From contig ONJF01000008.1 of NCBI GenBank assembly GCA_900318085.1, forward strand, positions 1-55,899: DNA of 55,899 nt, given 5' to 3'. The notes beneath the pieces are model-generated. The model saw only the letters and a list, made by a program, of their open reading frames with translations, had not been told where the DNA came from and searched no databases. Every line of letters starts with the position of its first letter. Positions within the stretch are counted from its first letter, which is position 1. Positions 19,211 through 28,474 of this stretch are shown piece after piece. A program made the translations under genes and the position numbers. This DNA is from an uncultured Bacteroidales bacterium (GTDB lineage Bacteria; Bacteroidota; Bacteroidia; Bacteroidales; F082).

Positions 19211-20554
19211 TTAACTGTGTTCTTGCACGATACGCTTAACGGTTTCGGTGATGTCGTTCAGTTTTCCCTCGCTCTTGGCTTCACAAAGGAAGCGGAGGTA
19301 AGGCTCGGTGTTGGAAGGCCTGATGTTGAGCCACCAGTCAGGGTAGTCGAGGCGATAGCCGTCGAAGTCCAAGAAGCGCTCTGGCTTCTCGATTTGCATG
19401 AAGTGGTCTTTGACGGCATCCATGGCTTCTTGCTTGCGCTCAATCTTGAAATTGATCTCGCCAGAATTGGAATAAGGCGTAATCTCGTCGATGATCTGAC
19501 TCATGGTCTTGCCTTCTTTTTTGCGCTCGGCCAAGAGACGCAGCACGATGGAGGCAGCCAATAAGGCGGAGTCTGAGTAGTAGAAGTCGCGGAAATAGTA
19601 ATGGCCAGCCAATTCGCCGCCGTAGCAGCCGTCCAACTCACGGAGTTTCAAGGCGGCGTAGGCACGACCCACACGCCAAGTCTCCACCTTGGCCTGATAG
19701 CGGTCGAGGTATTCCTGGATGGCACGCGAGCTACGGATGTCCTGCAAAACAATGCCTTTTTGTTGTTGCTCGCCGATGAAATAGTCGCCCAAAAAGGCTA
19801 TAATGAGGTCAGGGCTGATGAAACGGCCTTTCTCATCGATGAAGGTGATGCGGTCGGCGTCGCCATCGAAGAGGAGACCGATATCGCATTTTTCTTTCTT
19901 CACCAAAGCCTTGATTTGCTCTTGCGCATGGGCTTCCAAGGGGTTGGGCTCGTGGTTGGGGAAATTGCCGTCCAAGGTGTCGTTGATGTAATGCGCCTTG
20001 CCGATGAGCTCGTGGACGAAAATGGACGACATGCCGTTGCTGCAGTCCACTGCGATGTTGAGGTTGTCGTGCTGCCCTACAAACTGTTTCTGGAAGGCGA
20101 GGTAGTCGGCATAGACATTCTTCTCTCGGATGACCCCTTTCGTCTCGCAAGGTGTGGTGGCTTTGTCGCTTTCCACTAATGCCTCAAGGCGATTCAAGCC
20201 AGTGTCGTAGCCTACGGGAAGGGCGTTCTTTGCCGATATTTTGAGGCCGTTGTGGTGCTTGGGATTGTGCGATGCCGTGATTTGTATGGAGGCGCCATAG
20301 CCATATTTAGCCGTTGTCCAATAGACCAAGGGCGTAGTGGAAAGGCCGATGAAGTCGACATTCTTGCCACGGTCGGTGAGGCCACGGGTGAGGGCGTCGA
20401 AGAGGGTCGGTGAGGAGAGGCGCATGTCGCGTCCCACGAGATAGGTGTCGGTGTCGAGTACATCAGGCAGGAAGTAGCCGATGCGGTAGGCGATGTCTTC
20501 GTTGAGGTCGGGACCCCATTCGCCGCGGATGTCGTATGCTTTGAAGGCTTTCAT
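19211..20554 (-). CDS. manB: Phosphomannomutase/phosphoglucomutase
   Basis: This 447-residue alpha-D-phosphohexomutase has the phosphoserine loop TASHNP (93-98, S95), the metal loop DGDADR (230-235), the sugar loop GGELAGHYYF (about 313-322) and the phosphate-binding loop RPSNTEP (about 415-421). All four active-site loops are intact. It interconverts hexose 1- and 6-phosphates, feeding GDP-mannose or glycan synthesis. The choice of mannose or glucose cannot be read from sequence. mltG lies upstream, with a repeat-bearing 140-bp gap. Confidence 0.92.
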   Translation of the reverse strand: MKAFKAYDIRGEWGPDLNEDIAYRIGYFLPDVLDTDTYLVGRDMRLSSPTLFDALTRGLTDRGKNVDFIGLSTTPLVYWTTAKYGYGASIQITASHNPKHHNGLKISAKNALPVGYDTGLNRLEALVESDKATTPCETKGVIREKNVYADYLAFQKQFVGQHDNLNIAVDCSNGMSSIFVHELIGKAHYINDTLDGNFPNHEPNPLEAHAQEQIKALVKKEKCDIGLLFDGDADRITFIDEKGRFISPDLIIAFLGDYFIGEQQQKGIVLQDIRSSRAIQEYLDRYQAKVETWRVGRAYAALKLRELDGCYGGELAGHYYFRDFYYSDSALLAASIVLRLLAERKKEGKTMSQIIDEITPYSNSGEINFKIERKQEAMDAVKDHFMQIEKPERFLDFDGYRLDYPDWWLNIRPSNTEPYLRFLCEAKSEGKLNDITETVKRIVQEHS

Positions 20555-20600
20555 GTTTGTCAGTTGTTCATTTGTTTAGTTGTTCAGTTTCTGCTGGATC

Positions 20601-20691
20601 TTGGCTACTGGCTACTGGCAGCTCCATGCAAAGGGAGGGACTTCCCTCCTGATAAGGAGGCTGCCAAAGGCCAGAAGCCAATAGCCAGAGG
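20601..20691. repeat. Long imperfect inverted repeat between mltG and manB
   Basis: Arms built from TTGGCTACTGGCTACTGGCA (from 20601) and a complementary run ending near 20691 enclose an inner stem TGGCAGC/GCTGCCA and a central palindrome GGAGGGA/TCCCTCC. It holds no ORF. It resembles a dispersed palindrome and may be the mltG terminator region or a leader of manB. Confidence 0.55.
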
Positions 20692-20694
20692 CAT

Positions 20695-21798
20695 CTATTT
20701 TATTCCTCTTTGGTTTAAGGCCTGCTGGTATCGCGTGGCATTGTGGTTATGCTCGCTAAGCGTTTTGGCGAAGTTGTGGTAGCCGGAGAAGTCCTCCTTG
20801 GCGCAGAAGAAGAAATAATGGTGGTCTTCGGCGTTGAGGACGGATTTCACTGCCGTGATGGAAGGGATGCAGATGGGTCCAGGCGGCAGACCGGCATATT
20901 TATAGGTGTTATAGGGAGACTCGATTTCCTTGTGGCGGTCAAGCACCCGCTTGATGGTGTAGTCATTCCATGCGAAGATGAGGGTGGGGTCGGCTTGTAG
21001 CAACCAATTGTTTTTCAGTCTGTTGAGGTAGACGCCCGCCACCCTTGGCATCTCGTCGCTCATGTTGGTTTCCTTGTTGACGATAGAGGCCAACGTGCTG
21101 ACTTGGATGGGAGTGAGCCCTTTGGCTTGCGCTTGTTGTTTGCGTTCCTCGTTCCAAAACTTGTTGTATTCCTGGAACATGCGGTTGACGAAGCCTTCCG
21201 CGTCGGTGTTCCAATAGAACTCGTAAGTGTCGGGCAAGAAGAGGGCAGGGATGGTACGGCTGTTGAAGCCCAGCTGACCGATATAGTCTTGGTTGTGAAG
21301 GCGTTGTGAGATAGAGGTGGAGTCGGCCTCGATTTGTTTGGCGATGCGTCCTGCCAGTTGGTCGACATCGCGGATGTTGTTGAAAGTGACCTTCACGGGT
21401 GTCTGCAAGCCGCCGCGCAGCATGTTGACCAATTGGTTGTTGTTCATGCCGTTTTTGAGCACATAGTGTCCAGGATGGATGTTGGCGGGGAGGTCTTTCT
21501 TTTTGGCCACCCAGTTGAAGCTCTTCTCGTTGACGATACAACCTGCTTCAGCCAAAAGTTGCTTCACTTGATCGTAATCTGAACCTGTTGGGATGAACAG
21601 TTCGACTTCGTTTCCGTCGGCGGTTCTTACATTAGGTGACATGACAGTTTTGTAGAGCCAATACCCGAATGCAATGGTAAAGATCAAAAGGATGAAGAGC
21701 ACGAGAATCACGGTTCGTTTGGTGCTTTTGCTGGCTTTCTTTTTGCCGCCTTTGCGGGATTTCTTCTCATCGGGGAGTTTTGTCTCTATTTTGACCAT
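20695..21798 (-). CDS. mltG: Endolytic murein transglycosylase MltG
   Basis: This 367-residue protein has a basic N-terminus, a membrane segment (about 29-50), a LysM-like region and the YceG catalytic domain. The catalytic glutamate is E243 in ASIVNKET, followed by the family motif RVAGVYLNRL and by LPPGPICIPS. It cleaves nascent glycan strands at the inner membrane and sets peptidoglycan strand length. It lies 1 bp downstream of the GNAT gene stop, so these form an operon. Confidence 0.95.
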   Translation of the reverse strand: MVKIETKLPDEKKSRKGGKKKASKSTKRTVILVLFILLIFTIAFGYWLYKTVMSPNVRTADGNEVELFIPTGSDYDQVKQLLAEAGCIVNEKSFNWVAKKKDLPANIHPGHYVLKNGMNNNQLVNMLRGGLQTPVKVTFNNIRDVDQLAGRIAKQIEADSTSISQRLHNQDYIGQLGFNSRTIPALFLPDTYEFYWNTDAEGFVNRMFQEYNKFWNEERKQQAQAKGLTPIQVSTLASIVNKETNMSDEMPRVAGVYLNRLKNNWLLQADPTLIFAWNDYTIKRVLDRHKEIESPYNTYKYAGLPPGPICIPSITAVKSVLNAEDHHYFFFCAKEDFSGYHNFAKTLSEHNHNATRYQQALNQRGIK

Positions 21799-21799
21799 A

Positions 21800-22321
21800 T
21801 TAATTCCTGTTTATTCGTTGATACTCCAATACATCCAAATAACCTTTTGGGGTATTGATCCAATCTTTTTTTCTGCCACATAACGCAAAGCCTTGGCTTT
21901 CGAACAAGTGTTGACTCTCGGTGTTCGTCTCGTCAATGGAACAATACACTTGATGCAGCAACAAGTCGTTGAAAAGATAATCGATGCATAATGCCAATGT
22001 GGCTTTGGCATAGCCCAATTGACGCTGTCCCTTGTCAATCAGGATGCCTAATCCCGCCCGTTGGTTGATGGCGTCATAGTCGAAAATGTCGATACAACCA
22101 ATAGTCTCGCCGTTTTCTGTCAAGTCGATCATCAGACGGAGTTGTCTTTGGGCTTGCAAGTCGTTGTCGCCTAACAAGAACTGTTCAATCTGAAAACGCG
22201 AATAGGGGGCATGCGTGCCACTCACACGCCAGTTGTCGCGGTCGTTTTCCCAAAGGAAAAGCTGTTCGGCATCGGCAGGCTCGGCAGGCCGCAGTGTTAT
22301 CGTGTCATTCTTTATGAACAT
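21800..22321 (-). CDS. GNAT-family N-acetyltransferase (RimL/SpeG-like)
   Basis: This 173-residue protein starts MFIKNDTITLRPAEPADAE and has the GNAT fold. The N-terminal strand/helix is TLRPAEPADAEQLFLWE. The acetyl-CoA pyrophosphate loop lies around GILIDKGQRQLGYAKATL, and the C-terminal region is TNTESQHLFESQGF. Related enzymes acetylate protein N-termini or polyamines; the substrate here is unknown. The longer upstream frame is excluded because it overlaps the -7 element at 22403-22410. It is the first gene of an operon with mltG. Confidence 0.85.
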   Translation of the reverse strand: MFIKNDTITLRPAEPADAEQLFLWENDRDNWRVSGTHAPYSRFQIEQFLLGDNDLQAQRQLRLMIDLTENGETIGCIDIFDYDAINQRAGLGILIDKGQRQLGYAKATLALCIDYLFNDLLLHQVYCSIDETNTESQHLFESQGFALCGRKKDWINTPKGYLDVLEYQRINRN

Positions 22322-22402
22322 CTTGTCAAAGTCTTTAAAAATCGCAGTGTCAAAAGGGCATTGGCATATTATTTGATTACCTCTGCCCGCAGAAATTTTC
22401 GA

Positions 22403-22410
22403 CAAAATTA
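22403..22410 (-). promoter_or_regulatory. -7 promoter element for the GNAT-mltG operon
   Basis: CAAAATTA on the plus strand is TAATTTTG on the minus strand. It predicts a leader of about 75 nt before the start at 22321. Confidence 0.5.
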
Positions 22411-22490
22411 CACTTTTTAGCGCAATAAAGGTTGAAAAACTGCATTAATGAAACTATAAAAAGGAAAAGTAACCATAAATCTAATATAAG

Positions 22491-23966
22491 ATGAGAAAAG
22501 TGAGTTTGATAATGATGCTCTCCGCCATGCTGATGGTGACATCCTGTGGTAATTTGATTCAGAAAAAGGAAGCAAAAGAAACCGAGAACCTTACGGAAGC
22601 CGAGCAGCAACCTGTCACGGAAGTGGAGCAGGTGCAACAGCCGAAAGTGCAACGCGCGGCTTTCATTCCTACAGAGAACACTCCCGATTTCGTTGATGCT
22701 GCAGAGCGCAGTGTCGACGCAGTGGTGCATATCATGACCAAAGTGGTGAAGCAGAGCAATACCTATGAGGACTTCTTCGGTGCCTTGCTGGGCCAACTCT
22801 ATGGCTATCCAGGACAGACTCGCAACAACACCATGGTGGCCTATGGTTCGGGTGTGGTGCTGACGCCCGACGGTTACATCGTCACCAACAACCACGTTGT
22901 GGAGGGTGCCGACGAGGTGGAAGTCACCTTTAATAATAAGGTGAAGAAGACCGCTACCATCATAGGTACCGATCCGACTACTGATTTGGCCCTTATCAAG
23001 GTGAACGCCTCTGATTTGGAGTATCTCACCTTCGGTGATTCTGACAATGTGCGTATCGGCGAATGGGTGTTGGCTGTGGGTAATCCCTTCAACCTGACCT
23101 CTACCGTCACCGCGGGTATCGTGAGCGCCAAGGCGCGTAACTTGAGCATCTTGGGCGAAGGCACCTCGGTGGAGTCGTTCATTCAGACGGATGCCGCCGT
23201 CAACCCGGGTAATAGTGGTGGCGCTCTGGTGAACACGAAGGGCGAATTGGTCGGCATCAATGCCGCCATCGCTTCGCATACGGGTTCCTATGAAGGCTAT
23301 TCTTTCGCCATCCCGTCCAACATCGTGCGTAAAGTGGTCGATGACCTTTTGCTCTATGGTGAGACCCAGCGTGGCTATCTCGGCGTGCAGATTGCCGAAC
23401 TCACACAGGAGCTTGCTGATAAGGAGGGTCTGGAAAACATTGAAGGCGTGTATGTCGCAGAGGTTACCGATGGTGGCGCTGCCAAATTGGCAGGGCTGAA
23501 ATCGGGTGATGTGATCACCTCTATCAATGGTAAGAAGGTGAACTCAACGACCCAACTCAAGGAGAGCGTCGGACAATACCGTCCGGGCGACAAGATTGAT
23601 GTGGAAGTGAACCGCGGTGGCCACCACCATCATTATGACCTGACCTTGCTCAACGAAGCCGGTAATGTGGATGTGGTCAAGAAAGGCGACAGTTTCTACA
23701 ATTCAGAGTTCGGACTGATGCTGCAGCCTGTCGACCAGAGCGACATGAATCGCCTGAACATCAGGAACGGATTGAAAATCGTGGAGATTCGTCAAGGCCG
23801 TTTCATGAACTCGGGTGTGCCTGTCGATTTCGTCATCACCAAGGTAAACGGTGTTGCTGTCAACGACAAGACCGACCTTGAGAATGCGCTGAAGAACAAA
23901 CGTTCGCGCCGCACTACGATCGAGGGTGTCTATCCCAATGGCATGAACGCGACATTCTACTATTAA
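22491..23966 (+). CDS. htrA: HtrA/DegP-type serine protease
   Basis: This 491-residue protein has a lipoprotein-like signal (MVTSC, C19), a trypsin-like domain with triad H135 (NNHVVEGA), D165 (TDLALI) and S242 (GNSGGAL), and two PDZ domains (about 280-380 and 395-490). It degrades or refolds damaged envelope proteins. No TAnnTTTG element lies in the 85 bp upstream, so it may use another sigma factor, as is common for envelope-stress genes. The possible lipid anchor is unusual for soluble DegP. It is followed by a 191-bp gap with a GGGAG/CTCCC hairpin and then rpoD. Confidence 0.93.
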   Translation: MRKVSLIMMLSAMLMVTSCGNLIQKKEAKETENLTEAEQQPVTEVEQVQQPKVQRAAFIPTENTPDFVDAAERSVDAVVHIMTKVVKQSNTYEDFFGALLGQLYGYPGQTRNNTMVAYGSGVVLTPDGYIVTNNHVVEGADEVEVTFNNKVKKTATIIGTDPTTDLALIKVNASDLEYLTFGDSDNVRIGEWVLAVGNPFNLTSTVTAGIVSAKARNLSILGEGTSVESFIQTDAAVNPGNSGGALVNTKGELVGINAAIASHTGSYEGYSFAIPSNIVRKVVDDLLLYGETQRGYLGVQIAELTQELADKEGLENIEGVYVAEVTDGGAAKLAGLKSGDVITSINGKKVNSTTQLKESVGQYRPGDKIDVEVNRGGHHHHYDLTLLNEAGNVDVVKKGDSFYNSEFGLMLQPVDQSDMNRLNIRNGLKIVEIRQGRFMNSGVPVDFVITKVNGVAVNDKTDLENALKNKRSRRTTIEGVYPNGMNATFYY

Positions 23967-24157
23967 GAGGTCAAAAGAATTTTCTGAAAATCAGAGACTT
24001 CGGTACGGTTTTTGATAGTATTTGTTTTGTGATTCGGGGAGGCTGCGCCCTGCAGACTCCCTCGATGAGCAGATTATGCAAAAAATCATGTGGAGAGAGA
24101 TATGAAGAGTAAGATTTTGAATGTGAAACAATTAAACAATAATAAGATTACGAAAGA

Positions 24158-25024
24158 ATGAGACAACTGAAAATTTCAAAGCAAATCACCAACCGCAATG
24201 CGGGGACTTTGGACAAGTACCTCGCTGACATTGCGAAGGAGTCGCTGCTGACCACCGATGAGGAAGTCGAACTGGCGCAGCGCATCAAGGCTGGCGACCA
24301 GGCCGCGTTGGATAAATTGGTCAGGGCCAACTTGCGATTCGTCGTATCAGTGGCCAAACAGTATCAGAACCAGGGATTGAGCCTTCAGGACCTTATCGAC
24401 GAAGGTAACCTTGGCTTGGTCAAGGCTGCCCAACGTTTTGATGAGACCCGTGGCTTCAAGTTCATCTCGTATGCCGTGTGGTGGATCCGTCAGAGCATCT
24501 TGCAGGCCGTTGCCGAACAAGCTCGCGTCATCCGTCTGCCCATGAACCAGGTAGGTGCCTTGGCCAAGGTGAAGAAGGCCACTGCCTTGCTGGAGCAGAA
24601 GTTGGAGCGCCGTCCTACCGTGAAGGAAGTCGCTGATGCCATCGGCATGCCCGAAGACAAGGTAGATCAATTGTTGAGCCTCAACTCGCGTACCGTGTCG
24701 ACCGACGCGCCATTGGACGACGAAGACGATGCCAACTTTTTGGATGTGTATGTCGCTGACGATGAAGTGCAGACCGATACGGCAGTGGAGCAGGAGTCGA
24801 CCAGCAATGCTATTCGTAACTCGTTGGACATGCTGAACGAGAAAGAGCGTAGCATCCTCTGCATGTACTTCGGTTTGGGTACCTCTCGTGAGTATTCATT
24901 GGAAGAGATCGCCATGAAACTCAACATTTCGCGTGAGCGTACGCGCCAAATCCGCGACCGTGCACTGAAGCGTTTGAAGTCGGAGCCCAACTCTCCGCTT
25001 TACCAGATGTACATGAACCAATGA
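24158..25024 (+). CDS. rpoD: Primary sigma factor RpoD/SigA (short Bacteroidota type)
   Basis: This 288-residue sigma-70 protein has region 1.2 (NRNAGTLDKYLADI), region 2 with NLRFVVSVAKQY, LIDEGNLGLVKAAQRFD and YAVWWIRQSILQA, region 3, and region 4 with LGTSREYSLEEIAMKLNISR and its HTH. There is no region 1.1, which is normal for the primary sigma factor of Bacteroidota. It should recognise the TTTG/TAnnTTTG promoters seen throughout this window. It is followed by a strong terminator. Confidence 0.95.
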   Translation: MRQLKISKQITNRNAGTLDKYLADIAKESLLTTDEEVELAQRIKAGDQAALDKLVRANLRFVVSVAKQYQNQGLSLQDLIDEGNLGLVKAAQRFDETRGFKFISYAVWWIRQSILQAVAEQARVIRLPMNQVGALAKVKKATALLEQKLERRPTVKEVADAIGMPEDKVDQLLSLNSRTVSTDAPLDDEDDANFLDVYVADDEVQTDTAVEQESTSNAIRNSLDMLNEKERSILCMYFGLGTSREYSLEEIAMKLNISRERTRQIRDRALKRLKSEPNSPLYQMYMNQ

Positions 25025-25029
25025 AAAAT

Positions 25030-25059
25030 GTGGGGTTCCTTTTCGGAATCCCACTTTTT
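25030..25059 (+). terminator. Terminator of rpoD
   Basis: GTGGGGTTCC (25030-25039) pairs with GGAATCCCAC (25045-25054) with one G-T pair, followed by T5. Confidence 0.85.
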
Positions 25060-25061
25060 AT

Positions 25062-25069
25062 TATTTTTG
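25062..25069 (+). promoter_or_regulatory. -7 promoter element for sod
   Basis: TATTTTTG is an exact TAnnTTTG match 27 bp before the start codon. It immediately follows the rpoD terminator. Confidence 0.65.
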
Positions 25070-25096
25070 CAGCCACGAACAACTAATACATAACCT

Positions 25097-25675
25097 ATGA
25101 AATACGAACTCATTCAATTGCCTTATGAGGCAAATGCTTTGGAGCCCGTCATCAGCAAAGAGACCCTCGGCTTCCACCATGGCAAGCACTTGCAAGCCTA
25201 TGTCAACAACCTGAATGCTGCCATTGAAGGCACAAAATATGCGGAGATGCCATTGGAGGAAATCGTGAAAACCGCTGACGGTGGCATATTCAACAACGCA
25301 GGACAGATCCTGAACCACAACCTGTATTTCACGCAATTCCGTGCGCCGAAGGCTGACAATAAGCCCACGGGGGTGATTGCCGAGTGGATCGACCAACAGT
25401 TTGGTTCATTTGACAAATTCAAGGAAGAATTCACGAAGAAAGGTGCCACCTTGTTCGGCTCGGGCTGGGTGTGGCTCTCCGTCGACAAAGACGGTAAACT
25501 GCAAATCACGCAAGAGACCAACGCCGGCAACCCCGTGCAGCGCGGTTATAGGCCCCTGCTGACCTTCGATGTGTGGGAGCATGCCTATTACATCGACTAC
25601 CAGAACCGTCGTCCCGACCATCTGAATGCCTTGTGGCAGATCATCAATTGGGATGTGGTAAACGAGCGCCTGTAA
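25097..25675 (+). CDS. sodB: Superoxide dismutase, Fe/Mn family
   Basis: This 192-residue protein has the metal ligands in HHGKHLQAY (about residue 27), NHNLYF (about 75) and DVWEHAYYIDY (aspartate and histidine, about 155-159). Its length is normal. It converts superoxide to oxygen and hydrogen peroxide in the cytosol. Several related Bacteroides enzymes accept either iron or manganese, so the metal is not assigned here. The gene has its own promoter and terminator. Confidence 0.95.
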   Translation: MKYELIQLPYEANALEPVISKETLGFHHGKHLQAYVNNLNAAIEGTKYAEMPLEEIVKTADGGIFNNAGQILNHNLYFTQFRAPKADNKPTGVIAEWIDQQFGSFDKFKEEFTKKGATLFGSGWVWLSVDKDGKLQITQETNAGNPVQRGYRPLLTFDVWEHAYYIDYQNRRPDHLNALWQIINWDVVNERL

Positions 25676-25695
25676 ACGACAGGACATCTGAAAAC

Positions 25696-25732
25696 AAAAA
25701 TCGCGGCGGGGATGACCTCGTCGCGATTTCTG
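25696..25732. terminator. Bidirectional terminator between sod and the repeat protein
   Basis: AAATCGCGGCG (from 25698) pairs with CGTCGCGATTT (to 25729), with A- and T-rich flanks on both sides. It serves both convergent genes. Confidence 0.8.
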
Positions 25733-25734
25733 TT

Positions 25735-28362
25735 TTATTCGGCTTTCATGATCCGATGCACGCTTCGGCTGTTGCCATAGTCGATTTGCAGCAGATAAGT
25801 TCCATGAGTTAGTTGGCTCAAGTCTATTTCAAACTGTAACTCGTTTATGCTTTGCTGCATCAATAAGCGGCCGTTGAGGTCGTATATGCTGACGCTTTGT
25901 GCAGCGTTCTCCGTTGTGATGCTTAACGACGAAATGAACGGGTTGGGGAAGATTTGGCAGGTCGAGGCGTTTTCTCCGACAAGGTCATCGAAATAGAAAT
26001 GCGCCACATACTCCTCTGATGCTGTGACCATGAAGGTGTAGGTGGCATCAGTGGAAACCTCGATGCCGTTTTTCGTCCAATTGATGAATTCGTAGTTCTC
26101 GTTGGCTGTTGCCGTCAGTGTGCAAGAGGTGCCGTGATCGTAGTTGCCTGCGCCTGTTACCATGCCACCTTCGGTGGGGTCGGCGGTCACGGTGATTGTG
26201 TAGCTGTTGAGCGTGAAGTTAGCCACAAGGGTGCGATTACCTGTAATAATGAAAGTGTAGCTCGCGTTCGTGGTGACCACTTCTCCGTTTTCGGTCCAAT
26301 TCACAAAGGTGTAGCCCGTGTTGGCAGTTGCTGTCACAGTACATTGCTGACCTGCGTTGTAATTGCCGCCGCCAGTCACTGTCCCGCCGATATTTGGGTT
26401 GGGGGAGACATTAATGCTATAGGTGTCGGGTTGTTGCTCCTCGAAATTCGCCACCAACGAGCGGTTGCTTGTCACGATGAAGGAATAGTTGGCGTCGGTA
26501 GAGACCACACTGCCGTTCTCTGTCCAATTCATAAAAGTGTAGCCATCTGCCGAAGTGGCGATGACAGTACATGATTGTCCATGAGTGTAGGTGCCTCCTC
26601 CTGAAGTCGTACCGCTGTTGCTGGGATTGGCAGAGACTGTGATGGTATAGGTGATGGCCGTAAAGTTGGCGACAAGATTCCTGTTGCCTTCCACAGTGAA
26701 GGTGTAGTCGGCATTATTTGAGACCACATTGCCGTTCTCGGTCCAGTTGGTAAAGGTATAGCCCGTGTTAGCTGTGGCCGTGACCGTGCAGTTTTGCCCG
26801 TAGGTAAAGGTGCCACCGCCAGTTGTAGTGCCGCCGTTGCTCGGGTTGGCAGAAACGGTGATGGTGTATGTGTTTTCAGTGAAGTTGGCAACTAAAGTGC
26901 GGTTGCTATTCACGGTGAAGGTGTAGTTGGCATTGCTTGAGACCACATTGCCATTCTCTGTCCAATTGGAGAAAGTGTAGCCTGTATTGGCTGTGGCAGT
27001 GACCGTGCAGCTTTGTCCGTAGGTAAAGTTGCCGCCACCAGTCACAGTGCCGCCATTGCTCGGATTGGCTGAAACCGTGACGTTATAGTTGTTCAAGGTG
27101 AAATTAGCCACCAAGTTGCGGTTGCCTTCCACATTGAAAGTGTAGTTGGCGTTGGAGGAAACGACATTGCCGTTTTCGGTCCAGTTGGTGAAGGTATAGC
27201 CCGTGTTGGCCGTGGCCGAAACCGTGCAGGACTGGCCTTGGTTGTAGGTGCCGCCACCGGTAACTGTTCCGGCGTTAGTGGGGTTGGCAGCCACTGTGAC
27301 GGAATAGGTACTAGGGGCAATGGAAATCGTTTGGATGTTGCCGCCTACCATGGGATAGTTGGTAGAGACCAAGCGAACGCGATAACCGCTACCAGAAGGC
27401 ACATTGGGGATTTGAGCCGTAATGCTGCCGCTGGTATTGGTGGTGACGCGACCTAATTCAGTAGGTGGAGTGAAGTTGCCATTGGCGTCGGAGAGTTGGG
27501 CGATGACTTGGTTGGCTGCTTTGTTGAGATTGTCGGGTGACATAGTACCCGTCAGGGTGAAGGGGATGGTGATGGCATCGCCAGGTGAGAAACTGCTGGA
27601 AGCCAACTGGTCCATTGTAAGGGAGGGGTTGTAGACAAGCAAAATGTCATCTACAAACAAATCGTCGCTAGTGCTGCCCGAGCCTGGCGTCTCGTTGGTG
27701 GTGGCTGTCATGAGGATATAGCGCACATCGGTGCATGGACCTGTGTTTTGGAAGGGAATACTCAAACGACGCCAAGTGTAGGCACCGTTGGCTGCAGAAG
27801 TGCGGGTGAAAGAATTAAGAGCGGTGGCAACGTGCTTGTCCATTGGCTCTTCAGTGCCATTGGCGATGATCTTGTAATCGGCATCACCGTGGACAACCGC
27901 CTTCACCTGTGCTTTATCAGAGGTGCTTTGGCAGCGGAAGCAAACCCATAGCGTGAGTGAGTCGGGGAGTTGGGTGATAGGAGTGTTGAATGCCGTCTGA
28001 CTGCGTTGTGTGTAGTTGTAGTTGCCTGAACCCGTGGCCGACATGCTGCCAGCGTTCATGCGTCCGTTTGTGAGGTTGCCATTGGCAGTGACACCCCAAA
28101 CACTTTCTGGATAGAGCCTAACGCTCTTGGTTCCCGAAGAGCCAGGGCGCGTTTGAGTGGACTGTTCGATTTGGCTATCTACCCAGCTGGAAAACGATCC
28201 AGTGGCAGTCCCTCCCGAATGCCAATGCGTGGGCTCGCTAACGCGATTGGTCCATTGTTCGAAGCCCCGGTTGTCGAACTGTGGTCCATATTGGGCTGAT
28301 AAGTTTAAGCTTAAGAAACTGAAAACGAATAAGGAAATGAAAAACTTTTGAAAGGTATGCAT
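25735..28362 (-). CDS. T9SS-exported surface protein with six InlB-B-like repeats
   Basis: This 875-residue protein begins MHTFQKFFISLF with a signal peptide ending near NLSAQ. Residues about 30-260 form a beta-sandwich resembling a carbohydrate-binding or PCMD-type domain. Six tandem repeats of about 71 residues follow, each with motifs GTVTGGG, CTVTATANTGYTF, NWTENG and NRTLVANF. The final 75 residues are a type A T9SS sorting domain, with FPNPF, SIYDLNGRLL and GTYLLQI. It is probably a surface adhesin or anchored glycan-binding protein. It starts 27 bp after its promoter. Confidence 0.85.
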   Translation of the reverse strand: MHTFQKFFISLFVFSFLSLNLSAQYGPQFDNRGFEQWTNRVSEPTHWHSGGTATGSFSSWVDSQIEQSTQTRPGSSGTKSVRLYPESVWGVTANGNLTNGRMNAGSMSATGSGNYNYTQRSQTAFNTPITQLPDSLTLWVCFRCQSTSDKAQVKAVVHGDADYKIIANGTEEPMDKHVATALNSFTRTSAANGAYTWRRLSIPFQNTGPCTDVRYILMTATTNETPGSGSTSDDLFVDDILLVYNPSLTMDQLASSSFSPGDAITIPFTLTGTMSPDNLNKAANQVIAQLSDANGNFTPPTELGRVTTNTSGSITAQIPNVPSGSGYRVRLVSTNYPMVGGNIQTISIAPSTYSVTVAANPTNAGTVTGGGTYNQGQSCTVSATANTGYTFTNWTENGNVVSSNANYTFNVEGNRNLVANFTLNNYNVTVSANPSNGGTVTGGGNFTYGQSCTVTATANTGYTFSNWTENGNVVSSNANYTFTVNSNRTLVANFTENTYTITVSANPSNGGTTTGGGTFTYGQNCTVTATANTGYTFTNWTENGNVVSNNADYTFTVEGNRNLVANFTAITYTITVSANPSNSGTTSGGGTYTHGQSCTVIATSADGYTFMNWTENGSVVSTDANYSFIVTSNRSLVANFEEQQPDTYSINVSPNPNIGGTVTGGGNYNAGQQCTVTATANTGYTFVNWTENGEVVTTNASYTFIITGNRTLVANFTLNSYTITVTADPTEGGMVTGAGNYDHGTSCTLTATANENYEFINWTKNGIEVSTDATYTFMVTASEEYVAHFYFDDLVGENASTCQIFPNPFISSLSITTENAAQSVSIYDLNGRLLMQQSINELQFEIDLSQLTHGTYLLQIDYGNSRSVHRIMKAE
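25975..27310 (-). repeat. Six in-frame coding repeats of about 215-225 bp
   Basis: The six units encode InlB-B-like domains. The first three (27.3 to 26.65 kb) are the most alike in DNA, with long shared stretches around the NWTENGNVVS codons. The last two have drifted. Such tandem near-identity allows copy-number change by recombination. Confidence 0.85.
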
Positions 28363-28388
28363 AATAAATGTAATTATTAAAATGTGCA

Positions 28389-28396
28389 CAAATGTA
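28389..28396 (-). promoter_or_regulatory. -7 promoter element for the T9SS repeat protein
   Basis: CAAATGTA on the plus strand is TACATTTG on the minus strand, an exact TAnnTTTG match 26 bp before the start codon. Confidence 0.6.
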
Positions 28397-28447
28397 AGGA
28401 ATTATAGGGGAGAGGGTAGGCAAAAATCAATCAATCCTTTTTTTTTC

Positions 28448-28455
28448 TACCTTTG
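28448..28455 (+). promoter_or_regulatory. -7 promoter element for the 28.5-30.1 kb operon
   Basis: TACCTTTG is an exact TAnnTTTG match 19 bp before the start codon at 28475. The longer upstream frame would include the promoter. Confidence 0.65.
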
Positions 28456-28474
28456 CAGCCTCAATTATTCAATC

